This document shows positions 19,020 through 28,886 of a stretch of DNA of 64,000 nucleotides, piece after piece (the first letter of the stretch is position 1; every line of letters begins with the position of its first letter). Source of the DNA: DASRSS01 sp963799045 (lineage in GTDB: Bacteria; Actinomycetota; Actinomycetes; Mycobacteriales; Jatrophihabitantaceae); contig CAWCVN010000006.1 of assembly GCA_963799045.1 (NCBI GenBank), forward strand, positions 186,001-250,000, written 5' to 3'. The notes under the pieces are model-generated. The model worked only from the letters and a program-made list of their open reading frames with translations, was not told where the DNA came from and did not search any database. The position numbers were made by a program, and so were the translations under genes.

Positions 19020-21356
19020 TCACGGCGTCTCGGCTTCGTCGTCGAGGACGCTGACCCGGGTCAGCCGGTGCAGCGGGAAGCTGGCCAGGCGACCGGTCTC
19101 GGGCTCGTGGCCGCGCACCATGCCGCCGGCCATCGAGATCGGCCAGATCGCGTGCCGGGCCGCCGTGCCGTCCGCCTCGACGCAGTCCAGCAGCACCTGC
19201 TGGCCGTTGCGGATCGCCTCCCGCAGCACGCCCATCGTCGCGGCCGAGGTGACGCCCGGAACCTGCGCGGTGATCGGCTGCACCCGGGTGCTGATCGTGT
19301 TCAGGGCATCGCCGGCACGGATGTTGCGCACCAGCTCGGCGAGCTGCTGGTCGCTGGCCACCGGGCTGCGCAGCCGTGCCGGGCGCTCCGGCGGGCGGGA
19401 CGGGGCGCGGCGCCGTTCGGTGTCCAGCGCGATCACCTCGCCGTCGGGCGCCTCGGCCGCCGGGGCGTAGCCCGCCGCGCGCAGCACGTGCAGCACCTGG
19501 GGCACCGGCGCGGAGGAGATCGCGACGGTCCGGGCCAGGCGGCGCAGCTGCAGTGCCTGGACCGCGCGGTCGGCGACGACGCGGTCGAGCAGCGCCTCGT
19601 CGTCGCTGCGCAGGTAGGCGGACGCGGCCCCGGCGCGCAGCGACCCGTGCCGCCGCGCGGCGTCGTCGACGAGGTAGGTGAGCGCCTGCGGCACCGGGGT
19701 GCGGGAATGGTCGGCGAGGAACGCGTGCAGAGCCTCGCTGCTGCGCCCGGCGTCCAGCGCGCGCCGGACGCTGGCCTCGGTCACCCGGTAGACGCTGGCG
19801 CCGCCGGTCGACTCGAGATCGGCGACCAGCCCGAGCTGCCTGGCCAGCTCCCGGGTCGGGGGACCGGGCACCACCATGGTCAGGTCCGGCTGGACCAGGA
19901 AGTGGTCGACCGGGTCGGGCAAGGCGTTGCCCAGCACCTGCTCGGCAACGGCGCGGGAGCCGTCCAGCAGCGTGCGCGTGTAGCCGGTGAGCCCGGCCGC
20001 GACGGTCAGGCCCAGCTGGTCGGCCTCGGCCAGCACCGCCTCGGCGAGCGGCACCCGGGCGCCGGCGCGGCGCGGGGCCTGCCAGGTCAGCCGGCCAGCA
20101 CGTCCGCGCGCTCGAGCGGCGCACCGCCCGGCGGCAGCGAAGTCAGCAGCGCGAGCACCTGGCCGCGCAGCGCCGGCACGGTGCCGCGTTCGGCGTCCGG
20201 ACCGAGCACGCTGATGACCCGGTCGCGCTCGTCGCGCTGGCTGACCAGGCTGGGCTGGCGGGTCATCGCCAGCCAGGCGACTGGCCAGCCGCGTCCAGCG
20301 CTCGGGCGGCGTGCGCGCCAGCCAGGCGTCGAACTCGGCCGTGGGCAGGTAGACCGGCTCCACCTCGTGCGTCGCGTTGAGCAGGCCGGCGGCCGCGGCG
20401 GTCTCCACCAGGACGGCCGTGGCGGGCTCGTCCACCCCGAGGTCGCGCGCGGTGCGCCGCAGGTCGCGCACGCCGAGTCCGCCGGCGCGCAGCTGGGCCG
20501 GCGGCTGGCGGTCCACAGCTCGCCGAGCGCCTCGACCAGGCGCAGCGTCTCCAGCACCGCCGTGCCGCCCGCGCGGTCCAGCTCGGCCGGCTCGCGCACC
20601 ACCACCGGGACGTCGGGGGGCTCGGCCGCGACGGAGCCGACCGGCCGCCCGCCGGCGGCGCGGCGCACGCCGATGCCCACCTCGCGGGGCAGCTCGAGGG
20701 TGCGCTGTCGACGGCCACCAGCAGGCCGCGGCCGACCAGTCGCAGCGGAGCCGGCGCCTGCGCGCCCCGGCCGGCGGCACCGCGTCGCGGACGATGCCGA
20801 TCGGCGGGCCGGCCGCCAGCCGGTCCAGCACCTCGCGCTCGTCCGGGTCGCAGTCCGCGATCAGCTCGGCCACCCGCTGCGGATCGGTCAGGGCCGCCGC
20901 GGCCGCGGGTTGCAGGGCCGCGGCGGGACGGCCCAGGCCGGCCGGATAGGGCCCGAGCGCCTCGCGCACGCTGGTGACCAGGTGCAGCGCCGGCCCGGAT
21001 GCCCAGATCAGGGCGAGGTCCTGCAGCTCGGCAACGGCGCCGTCGAAGGCGCCGGCATCCTGCGGGCCGAGCAGCGCCAGCGCCGAGGCCCGGTCGGACC
21101 GGCCGTCGGAGCCGGCGCTGAGGGCGAGCGCCTCGAGGACGCGCAGCGTGAAGGCGTCCAGGCCGTCGAGGGCGCGCTGCACCGAGGTGCGGACCGACAG
21201 GCGGCTGGCCAGCGCCGGCAGGTCGGCGGGCGCGGGCAGGGCCAGGTCGGGCCGGCGGCGCAGCAGCGTGGCCAGCTGCGTGTCGTCGCGGCTGCGCAGC
21301 CAGTCGGTCAGCGTCGCGGGCGGGCGATCGTCCGATGCGGCTGTGGACGCGGGCAC
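19020..21356 (-). CDS. Helicase-associated domain protein next to XPB (several frameshifts)
   Basis: About 780 residues. The N-terminal region (LTDWLRSRDDTQLATLLRRRPDL, LPALASRLSVRTSVQRALD) and C-terminal region (YLRSDDEALLDRVVADRAVQALQLRRLA, QVLHVLRAAGYAPAAE) match the actinobacterial helicase-associated (Helicase_C_3-type) proteins encoded beside XPB. They are presumed to be partners or regulators of the helicase. The middle is broken by indels at about 20762, 20702, 20520, 20280 and 20100, with the same protein continuing in other frames. The start is taken at 21356 (MPASTAASDDRPP). Its exact role is unknown. Confidence 0.75.
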   Translation of the reverse strand: MPASTAASDDRPPATLTDWLRSRDDTQLATLLRRRPDLALPAPADLPALASRLSVRTSVQRALDGLDAFTLRVLEALALSAGSDGRSDRASALALLGPQDAGAFDGAVAELQDLALIWASGPALHLVTSVREALGPYPAGLGRPAAALQPAAAAALTDPQRVAELIADCDPDEREVLDRLAAGPPIGIVRDAVPPAGARRRRLRCDWSAAACWWPSTAHPRAAPRGGHRRAPRRRRAAGRLRRGRAPRRPGGGARAGRAGPRGRHGGAGDAAPGRGARRAVDRQPPAQLRAGGLGVRDLRRTARDLGVDEPATAVLVETAAAAGLLNATHEVEPVYLPTAEFDAWLARTPPERWTRLASRLAGDDPPAQPGQPARRARPGHQRARSGRRTRHRAGAARPGARAADFAAAGRCAARARGRAGRLTWQAPRRAGARVPLAEAVLAEADQLGLTVAAGLTGYTRTLLDGSRAVAEQVLGNALPDPVDHFLVQPDLTMVVPGPPTRELARQLGLVADLESTGGASVYRVTEASVRRALDAGRSSEALHAFLADHSRTPVPQALTYLVDDAARRHGSLRAGAASAYLRSDDEALLDRVVADRAVQALQLRRLARTVAISSAPVPQVLHVLRAAGYAPAAEAPDGEVIALDTERRRAPSRPPERPARLRSPVASDQQLAELVRNIRAGDALNTISTRVQPITAQVPGVTSAATMGVLREAIRNGQQVLLDCVEADGTAARHAIWPISMAGGMVRGHEPETGRLASFPLHRLTRVSVLDDEAETP

Positions 21357-21368
21357 GGGGGAGGTCGG

Positions 21369-21570
21369 TCAGCGCCCGCCGGCCAGATTCGGGCGGTCGG
21401 CGCGGGAGGGGTGCTTGTAGCGGAGCTTCTCGATCGGCAGCGGGAACTCGGCGTCCGGGCCGAACGGGGACACCGGCCGGCCTGGTCTGAGGCGAGCTCG
21501 TTCACGTGGAAGTCCACGGGCGCGGGAGCCTGCGTCAGAACTGCTCGGGAGTGCGCGGCGTGGCGGCCAT
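21369..21570 (-). CDS. Small conserved-looking protein (two frameshifts), unknown function
   Basis: About 67 residues if repaired. It opens MAATPRTPEQF, continues in a second frame as TQAPAPVDFHVNELASDQ, and ends in a third frame as GRPVSPFGPDAEFPLPIEKLRYKHPSR. GAGAGG upstream of ATG 21570 is a good ribosome site, and codon usage is strongly GC3-rich in each piece. Two single-base losses near 21534 and 21485 would restore one frame. I do not recognise a named family. It lies 12 bases upstream of the helicase-associated gene, so it is probably in its operon. Confidence 0.5.
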
Positions 21571-21751
21571 GCTTGCCCTCTCGCTCGGCGAATGCGGACT
21601 GTCCAGTGTGCCACGTCGCGGGATCGGGCACGGTAACCCCGTGCTTGTTACCCGGCCGACCAGTAACCTGGTTGGTGAAGGCACCGCGCGCGTGCGGTGC
21701 CTTCGATCGTTCAGTCGGGCGTATCCGATGCGGCGATCCCGGGAGTAACCC

Positions 21752-22136
21752 GTGCCTACCGGCAAGGTGAAGTTCTTCAACGCGGAGAAGGGTTTCGGCT
21801 TCCTCTCCTACGACGAGGGCGAGGACGTCTTCGTCCACCGGGACGCCCTTCCCGAGGGCGTCACCGAGCTGAAGCCCGGACAGCGCGTCGAGTTCGGGAT
21901 CGTCTCCGGCCGCAAGGGCAACCAGGCGATGCAGGTGCATGTGCTCGATCCGGTGCCCTCGGTGGTGCGGGCCACCCGCAAGCCGGCCGAGGAGATGGCC
22001 CCGCTCGTCGAGGACCTCATCAAGCTGCTCGACCGCACCTCGAACTCCGCTGCGCCGGGGCAAGTACCCCGACCGCGCCGAGTCCCGCAAGATTGCCGGC
22101 CTGCTGCGCGCCTTCGCCGACAACCTCGATGCCTAG
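21752..22136 (+). CDS. Cold-shock domain protein with C-terminal helical extension (one frameshift)
   Basis: About 127 residues. The N-terminal cold-shock domain is TGKVKFFNAEKGFGFLSYDEGEDVFVHRDAL, with RNP motifs intact. A ~55-residue tail follows (VRATRKPAEEMAPLVEDLIKLLDR, then LRRGKYPDRAESRKIAGLLRAFADNLDA) that is helical and charged. Actinomycetes carry this longer type alongside short CspA. An extra G at about 22049 (TCC-g-CTG) breaks the tail. The GTG start at 21752 follows GGGAG. It is divergent from the small gene at 21570. A hairpin follows at 22215. Confidence 0.88.
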
Positions 22137-22214
22137 CTGTTCGTGACCCGCGCGAGGCGGCCCTTCGACCGGCCTGGTGGGCCGGGTCGTGCGGGCCGCG
22201 CCGCAGGCTCGCTT

Positions 22215-22247
22215 CGCTCGCGCGGGCGCGGGCTCTTCGCGCGAGCG
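22215..22247 (+). terminator. GC-rich hairpin after the long cold-shock gene
   Basis: Perfect 10-bp stem, CGCTCGCGCG (22215-22224) and CGCGCGAGCG (22238-22247), with a 13-base loop. It is 79 bases downstream of the stop and before the YjbR gene. Confidence 0.55.
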
Positions 22248-22299
22248 TTCATCGCTGTGTGGTCGTCTTCGGGATGGTCAATGGCGCAGGATAGGGCCC

Positions 22300-22752
22300 A
22301 TGAAGGCTGATCCCGTCGGGAAGCTGCGGGAGATCTGTCTGGCGTTGCCGGAGGCGAGCGAGCGGCTCAGCCACGGCGAGGTCTGCTTCTTCGTGCGGGA
22401 CAACAAGCAGTTTGTCTCGCTCGATGACCACCACCACGGCGGTGACCACCTCGGGTTCTGGTGCCCTGCGCTGCCCGGCGTGCAGCAGGAGCTGATCGCG
22501 GCCGACCCGGCGCGCTTCTTCCGTCCGCCCTACGTCGGGCACCGCGGCTGGCTCGGCGTGCGGCTGCGGGCCGACGGCCTGGGTGAACCCGACTGGGACG
22601 AGATCGACGCGATCGTGCGCGATGCCTACCGGCTGGTCGCGCCGAAACGGCTCAGCGCAACGGTGGAACCGGGGGGACGAGGCCCGAACGGTGCGCTCGG
22701 GCGAGCAGCGCCGTCACGGCCGCGTAACCCTCCTCGCCGAGGTCGCGGGTGA
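22300..22752 (+). CDS. MmcQ/YjbR family protein
   Basis: The first ~118 residues match the YjbR (CyaY-like, DUF419) family: LREICLALPEASERLSHGEVCFFV, KQFVSLDDHHHGG, PALPGVQQELIAADPARFFRPPYVGHRGWLGVRL and IVRDAYRLVAPKRL. The family is DNA-binding-like and of unknown function. ATG 22300 fits the family start. Members normally end shortly after APKRL. Here the frame continues for another ~30 Arg/Gly/Pro-rich residues antisense to the end of mqnD. The real stop is therefore probably near 22660, and the extension reflects a base error or late stop. Confidence 0.75.
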   Translation: MKADPVGKLREICLALPEASERLSHGEVCFFVRDNKQFVSLDDHHHGGDHLGFWCPALPGVQQELIAADPARFFRPPYVGHRGWLGVRLRADGLGEPDWDEIDAIVRDAYRLVAPKRLSATVEPGGRGPNGALGRAAPSRPRNPPRRGRG

Positions 22753-23464
22753 ACTCGTTGACGTACAGCGCGATGTGCTGCGCCTGCACTTGCGGTGACA
22801 TCTCGTCGGCGTGCTCGGCCACGTAGGCCGCCGACGCCGACGGCTGCGCCCAGGCGTACTCGACCGACGCGCGCAGCACGCTGCTCAGCCGGGCGGTGTC
22901 CAGGCCGCGCCGGGCCAGGATCGCGCCGAGCGGGATCGGCAGCCCGGTGTCGGACTCCCACCACTCGCCCAGGTCCGCCAGTGCGCTCAGCCCGAAGGCC
23001 GGGTACGTGAACCGCGCCTCGTGGATCACCAGGCCGGCGTCGTAGGCGCCGTCGCGCACCGCCGGCATGATCTTGGTGAACGGCACGACGTCGATGCGCG
23101 CGGGGCGCTGTCCGCTGGCCCACAGCCGGAACAGCAGGTAGGCGGTGGACCGCTCGCTGGGCACCGCCACCGTGCGCCCGTCGAGGGAGGCGACGTCCCC
23201 GCGGGTGAGCACCAGCGGCCCGCAGCCGCGCCCGAGCGCGCCGCCGGAGGGCAGCAGCGTGTACTGCTCCAGCAGCCACGGCAGCGCCGCGTAGGACACC
23301 TTGACCACGTCGTACTCGCCGCGCTCGGCCGCGGTGTTGGTGACGTCGATGTCGGCGTAGGTGACCTCGGTCGGCGGTGCGCCCTGGATCAGGCCGTGCG
23401 TCCAGGCGTGGAAGACGAACGTGTCGTTCGGGCAGGGGGAGAAGGCGAGCTTCACGGTCCCCAT
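22652..23464 (-). CDS. mqnD: 1,4-dihydroxy-6-naphthoate synthase (futalosine pathway)
   Basis: Protein of 270 residues of the MqnA/MqnD family. It converts cyclic dehypoxanthinyl futalosine to 1,4-dihydroxy-6-naphthoate for menaquinone synthesis. The opening VKLAFSPCPNDTFVFHAW is diagnostic of MqnD. DIDVTNTAAERGEYDVVKVSYAA, GCGPLVLTR and DAGLVIHEARFTY follow. It starts at ATG 23464 and overlaps the 3' end of mqnB by 13 bases. The other futalosine genes (mqnA, mqnC, mqnE) are not in the window. An MqnA assignment is less likely because of the SPCPNDTF motif. Confidence 0.9.
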   Translation of the reverse strand: MGTVKLAFSPCPNDTFVFHAWTHGLIQGAPPTEVTYADIDVTNTAAERGEYDVVKVSYAALPWLLEQYTLLPSGGALGRGCGPLVLTRGDVASLDGRTVAVPSERSTAYLLFRLWASGQRPARIDVVPFTKIMPAVRDGAYDAGLVIHEARFTYPAFGLSALADLGEWWESDTGLPIPLGAILARRGLDTARLSSVLRASVEYAWAQPSASAAYVAEHADEMSPQVQAQHIALYVNEFTRDLGEEGYAAVTALLARAHRSGLVPPVPPLR

Positions 23465-24080
23465 TGTCCCGCGACGGCCGCGACGGCCGGACCCAGGGCC
23501 GCCAGCGCCTCCGGGATGCGCCATGCTGCACGATCGCGGGGGCCGACCCGGTTGCTCACCGCGCGGATCTCGGCGAACGGCACGCCGTGCGCGGCCGCGG
23601 CCGCCGCGACGCCGGCGCCCTCCATGGCCTCGGCGACCGCGTCGGGATGGCGTCGCGCAGCCGTGCGGCGGTGGCGGCGGTCCCGGTGACGGTGGCCACG
23701 GTGAGGATCGCGCCGGCCACACCGCCGGTGCGCTCGGCGAGGCGGGCCGTAACGGCCGGCTCGATCTCGTAGCGCTCCGAGCCGAAGCCGAGCTCGGACA
23801 CCGGCACGAATCCGGCGTCGGTCTCTGCGCCGAGGTCGGCGAACACCGACCGGGTGGCGACCGCGATATCGCCCGGTGCCAGCGGGTCGAAGCCGCCACC
23901 AATGCCCGCGCAGAGGACCAGGTCCGGACGGGCGGCGGCCAGCGCGGTCGCCGTTCCCGCGGCCGCCGCTGCGGGCCCCACGCCGACGACGAGTACCCGC
24001 ACGCCGGCACCGTGGGGCAGCGCGCCCTCGATCGCGGCGCGCTCGGCTTCCACGGCGGTGACGATCAGCAGGGCGCTCAC
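23452..24080 (-). CDS. mqnB: Futalosine hydrolase (one frameshift)
   Basis: Nucleosidase of the PNP/MTAN superfamily, ~210 residues. It releases hypoxanthine from futalosine in menaquinone synthesis. Motifs: LLIVTAVEAERAAIEGAL, VLVVGVGPAAAAAGTATAL, LVLCAGIGGGFDPLAPGDIAVAT and the C-terminal AVAEAMEGAGVAAAAAAHGVPFAEIRAVSN, where MEGAG/A and RAVSN form the nucleoside-binding pocket. A base missing at about 23645 (IPDAVAE) shifts the frame before this last part. The GTG at 24080 lies two bases past the MFS stop at 24083. It overlaps mqnD, which supports the pathway call. Confidence 0.88.
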
Positions 24081-24082
24081 GG

Positions 24083-25769
24083 TCAGCCCGCCGCCGCCCG
24101 GGCCCGATCGGACCGGGCCAGGGCGCGGTGGCGCAGGGTGACGAGCACGGCGACGGCGCTGAGAATGCCTCCCGAGACCCAGAATCCGAGGGCACCGCCG
24201 GTGTCCCGGTCGCTGGGCAGTGCCACGCCGATGGCCGCGCCGAGCACCCACGCCAGCTGCAGGAAGGTCTCGGAGCGGGCGAACGCGCTCGAGCGCACCG
24301 CCTCGTCGACATCGCGCTGGATCAGCGCGTCGAGCGCGATCTTCGACAGCGCGTTGACGGTCGTCGCGACCAGCATGCCGATCACCGCGAAGGCGATGTC
24401 GAAGGCGATCGCGACCAGCAGGCAGGTCACGGCCGCGACCACGGTCGAGATCGTGATCACCATCTCCGGCCGGGCGAGCTTGAGCCGGGTTCCGGTTGCG
24501 TTGCCGAGGAAGTTGCCCACCCCGGCTCCGACGATGATCGCGCCCATCTGCACGGCGGCGTCCAGGCCGTGCGCCGTCGACTCGATGTAGAAGGCGAGGT
24601 AGATCGTCAGCATGCCCGACAGCAGGCGCAGCACCGACTCGCCGTGCAGCGCGGTGATCAGGTGATGGTCGAAGCCCCGGCCCGCCCAGGCGAGCAGCCG
24701 CTGGGACAGCCCGGGCCGGCCGTCGCGCCCGGTACCGGCGCCTGCGGGGCGTGGCGGGCCGGTGCGGCCGGCGAGCTCGGGCCCGTCGGCTCCGCCGTGT
24801 ACGGGACCGCCGGCGCCGGCGCCGGCGGGCCGCACGGCCGAGTCGACCTGCCTAGGCAGCCGGATCGCGAACACCGCGCAGGTGGCGAAGCCGATCGGCG
24901 GTGACGACCAGGCCGAGGCTGTACGAGCCGGTCACCTTGATCAGCGCTCCGACCAACCCGCCCAGCACCATCGTGGAGCCGAGACCGAAGATCGACAGCC
25001 GCGCGTTCACCTCGGTGAGGGTCAGCCCCGGCGGCACCAGGCGCGGCGCGGCCGCCGCCCGCAGCACGCTGTAGGCCTTGGACATCACCAGCGAACCGAG
25101 TGCGCAGGGATAGAGGATGAGCAGGTCCGACGGGTGCGTGGCCATCACCAGGGCCAGCGTGGCACGCCCGGCGCCGGTCCCGGCCATCGTCCACCGGCGG
25201 CCGTGCTGGAAGCGGTCGAGCACCGGGCCGATGACCGGGGCGACGACGGCGAACGGTGCCATCGTGATCAGGAGATAGAGCAGCACGTTGCCCCGCTGGG
25301 CGTTGGCCGAAGCGCCGAAGAAAACGGTGCCGGCGAGCGCGACGACGACCATGGCGTCGGTGCCGTAGCTGAGCACCTGGTTCCAGATCAGCGCCGTGAG
25401 CCCGGACTCGTCCGCGCCGTCGGCCTTGCTGGCGCTGATTACCTTCCGGGTGACGGTGCGGGCGGCGCGGTGCGAGAGCACCAACGCATTGCGGGTGACC
25501 CCCGCTGCGCTCGAGGCCGCGGAGCGCTGGCCGTTCCGGTCCCGTGCCTCGGCCGCGGTGTGGTGGTAGGTGGGGTTGCTGAACTCCTGCGGCGGGGCAG
25601 CGGGCGGCGGAGCGTATTGCGGCGGCGGTGGGGGCTCAGGATGCGGCGGCGGGCCAGCGGGCGGCGGCGTCGGCACACTCCCGGGCAGGTGTCTCGTGTG
25701 GCCGGACTTCGAGAACCGTCCGCGGCGCTGCGCGCCTTCACCTCGTGCCACAGCTCTATCCTGCCGCAC
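24083..25769 (-). CDS. MFS transporter with a proline-rich cytoplasmic N-terminus (one frameshift)
   Basis: About 560 residues. Residues ~25-60 are a Pro-rich tract (PTPPPAGPPPHPEPPPPPQ). After ~110 residues, membrane segments begin (AMVVVALAGTVFFG, VLLYLLITMAPFAVVAPVIGPVLDR). The domain continues through LGLVV, breaks at an extra base (GCC-g-ATC, 24896), and resumes with FATCAVFAIRLPRQVD to the end. It is an actinobacterial MFS member often found beside mqn genes and DUF3027. The substrate is unknown. The start is GTG 25769 or, if the transcript is leaderless from the nearby TAGAGC, GTG 25751. It is divergent from the DUF3027 gene. Confidence 0.8.
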
Positions 25770-25800
25770 GCCGGTCGGCGGTATCGGTCACAATGGGGAC

Positions 25801-26571
25801 GTGAACTCGACCGAGCAGCCACGCACGGCCTCCGGCCGCGCCTCCGCGGCAGCGCCGGACGCCGCGCTGGCCGGCGCCGTCGATATTGCGCGCGAGTCCG
25901 CCGTCGAGGTCGGCGGCGACTCGGTCGGCGAGCACCTCGGCGTGTACAGCAGCGGCGAGCGCCTCGCGACGCATGCGTTCGCCACCTCGCTGCCCGGATA
26001 CGCCGGCTGGTACTGGGCGGTCACCTTGGCCCGGGCTCCCCGGGCCAAGACGGTGACCGTCGACGAGGTCGTGCTGCTGCCCGGCGAGGCTGCGGTGCTG
26101 GCCCCGCAGTGGGTGCCGTGGAGCGAGCGGGTACGGCCCGGCGACCTGGGGCCGGGCGACCTGGTGCAGCCGGTCGCCGACGACCCGCGGCTGGTTCCGG
26201 CCTACACCTACTCCGACGACCCTGCCGTCGAGGAGGTCGCGTTCGAGCTGGGCGTGGGGCGCGAGCGGGTGATGTCGCGCGAGGGCCGCCTCGACGCCGC
26301 GCAACGCTGGTACGACGGCGAGTTCGGCCCGGACAGCGCGATGGCCCGGCAGGCTCCGGCGCGGTGCGGCACCTGCGGGTTCTGGCTGCCGCTCGCCGGT
26401 TCGCTGCGCGCCGGGTTCGGCGTGTGCGGCAACGAGATCACCAGTAGCGACGGCCGGGTGGTCAGCGTCGAGTACGGCTGCGGCGCGCACTCGCAGGCCG
26501 AGGTCGAGGTGCCGCCGCTGTCGCAGCCGGCCGCGGTCGTCTACGACGACGGCGCCGACATCGAGGCCTGA
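25801..26571 (+). CDS. DUF3027 family protein
   Basis: Protein of 256 residues. The conserved blocks are VGEHLGVYSSGERLATHAFATSLPGYAGWYWAVTLARAPRAKTVTVDEVVLLPG, WVPWSERVRPGDLGPGDLV and, near the end, RCGTCGFWLPLAGSLRAGFGVCGNEIT, with two CxxC/CxN cysteine sets typical of DUF3027. The function is unknown, possibly a zinc-binding regulator. The GTG at 25801 follows GGGGAC. An upstream open extension is Gly-rich and antisense to the MFS N-terminus, so it is rejected. Confidence 0.9.
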   Translation: MNSTEQPRTASGRASAAAPDAALAGAVDIARESAVEVGGDSVGEHLGVYSSGERLATHAFATSLPGYAGWYWAVTLARAPRAKTVTVDEVVLLPGEAAVLAPQWVPWSERVRPGDLGPGDLVQPVADDPRLVPAYTYSDDPAVEEVAFELGVGRERVMSREGRLDAAQRWYDGEFGPDSAMARQAPARCGTCGFWLPLAGSLRAGFGVCGNEITSSDGRVVSVEYGCGAHSQAEVEVPPLSQPAAVVYDDGADIEA

Positions 26572-26574
26572 AGC

Positions 26575-26617
26575 GCGGTCAGGGGCGCGGGTCAGGGGCG
26601 CGGGTTAGGGGGCGCGG
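26575..26617. repeat. Three tandem copies of a ~13-14-bp unit
   Basis: Successive units of the type GGTCAGGGGCGCG, GGTCAGGGGCGCG and GGTTAGGGGGCGCG lie in the short gap between two convergent genes and reach into the end of the DUF2530 gene. No function is evident. Confidence 0.6.
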
Positions 26618-26871
26618 CCCTCGCGCCGGTGCTTGGCCATGAGGGCGTAGCCCACGCAGCCCAGCAGGGCCCCGGCCAGGCACGTCCACAGCCACACCCG
26701 GTGGTGGTGGGCGCCGAGCCAGCCCCAGAAGGGCAGCAGGACGAGGAAGGCGAGCAGCCACAGGGCTGAGCCGACGATGACCACCCGGCGGGCATCGATC
26801 TGCACCGCAGGGGGGCGCTCGAGTTGGGCCGCACCCCGTTCGGGGCGGGCCGGTTTTGAACCGCTGGCCAC
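26605..26871 (-). CDS. DUF2530 two-helix membrane protein
   Basis: Small protein of 88 residues. An N-terminal soluble part with PPAVQIDARRVVIVG leads into two hydrophobic segments (SALWLLAFLVLLPFWGWL and VWLWTCLAGALLGCVGYALMA) and a basic tail, matching DUF2530. It is probably an integral membrane protein of unknown role. GTG 26871 is chosen because the family begins just before the PPAV motif. The permease at 26892 diverges from it with 20 bases between starts, so the two share a regulatory region. Confidence 0.75.
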   Translation of the reverse strand: MASGSKPARPERGAAQLERPPAVQIDARRVVIVGSALWLLAFLVLLPFWGWLGAHHHRVWLWTCLAGALLGCVGYALMAKHRREGRAP

Positions 26872-26891
26872 GATCAGGCAGGCTACCCGCC

Positions 26892-28365
<1,474 letters not shown>

Positions 28366-28397
28366 CCGACAGGAATCCGGTGGCGGGAGAACCGTTC

Positions 28398-28412
28398 GTT
28401 AGGTAGACTAAC
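28398..28412. promoter_or_regulatory. Palindrome and -10 element at the marR start
   Basis: GTTAG-N5-CTAAC forms a perfect dyad. Inside it TAGACT (28404-28409) is a good actinobacterial -10, and seven bases later is the GTG at 28417. This suggests a leaderless, self-repressed transcript. Confidence 0.65.
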
Positions 28413-28416
28413 TATC

Positions 28417-28852
28417 GTGACGACGGGCAAAGGGACGATCGCGGAGCTGGCCGCCCAGCTGCGCCCGTCGCTGCTTCGCCTGACCCGCATCATCCGCAAT
28501 CAGCGGGTGGATATGTCCGTCACCCTGACGCAGATATCGGCCCTCGGCCACGCTGAGCAAGCACGGTCCGATGAGCGCCGGTGAGCTCGCCGCCTGCGAG
28601 CGGGTCCAGCCACCGTCGATGACCAAGGTGCTGGCCAGCCTCGAGGAGCACGGTCTGGTGCGCCGCGAGCCGCACCCGACGGACCGGCGACAGGTGATCG
28701 TGGCCGTCACCGACGCCGCCGAGCAGCTGCTCGACTCCGAGCGGCGCTCGCGCGACGCATGGCTCTCCCAGCGGCTGTCGCAGCTCACTCCCGAGGAGCG
28801 TGCGCTGCTGCGCAAGGTGATACCGGTGCTCGACAAGCTGGCTGCGCAGTGA
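28417..28852 (+). CDS. MarR-family transcriptional regulator (one frameshift)
   Basis: About 144 residues. The winged-helix pattern is LRPSLLRLTRIIRNQ, LTQISALATLSKHGPMSAGELAACERVQPPSMTKVLASLEEHGLVRREPHPTDRRQV, with a C-terminal dimer helix. An extra G at ~28546 separates SAL from ATLSK. It precedes an MFS exporter by 34 bases, the usual layout in which the ligand-responsive repressor controls the pump. Its own promoter carries a dyad that could be its operator. Confidence 0.85.
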
Positions 28853-28886
28853 GGATCTGCTTCAACTACTTCCCTGACGTGACGCG

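Noticed and set aside
18783..21770. 995-codon plus-strand open frame across the helicase-associated gene.
   Set aside because: It is antisense shadow with low-complexity composition. The opposite strand encodes recognisable helicase-associated segments.
22177..22299. Upstream extension of the YjbR frame.
   Set aside because: It runs through the hairpin region after the cold-shock gene, and family members start at MKADPVGKLRE (ATG 22300).
25570..25800. Gly-rich N-terminal extension of DUF3027.
   Set aside because: It is antisense to the Pro-rich tract of the MFS protein, and GTG 25801 has a ribosome site.
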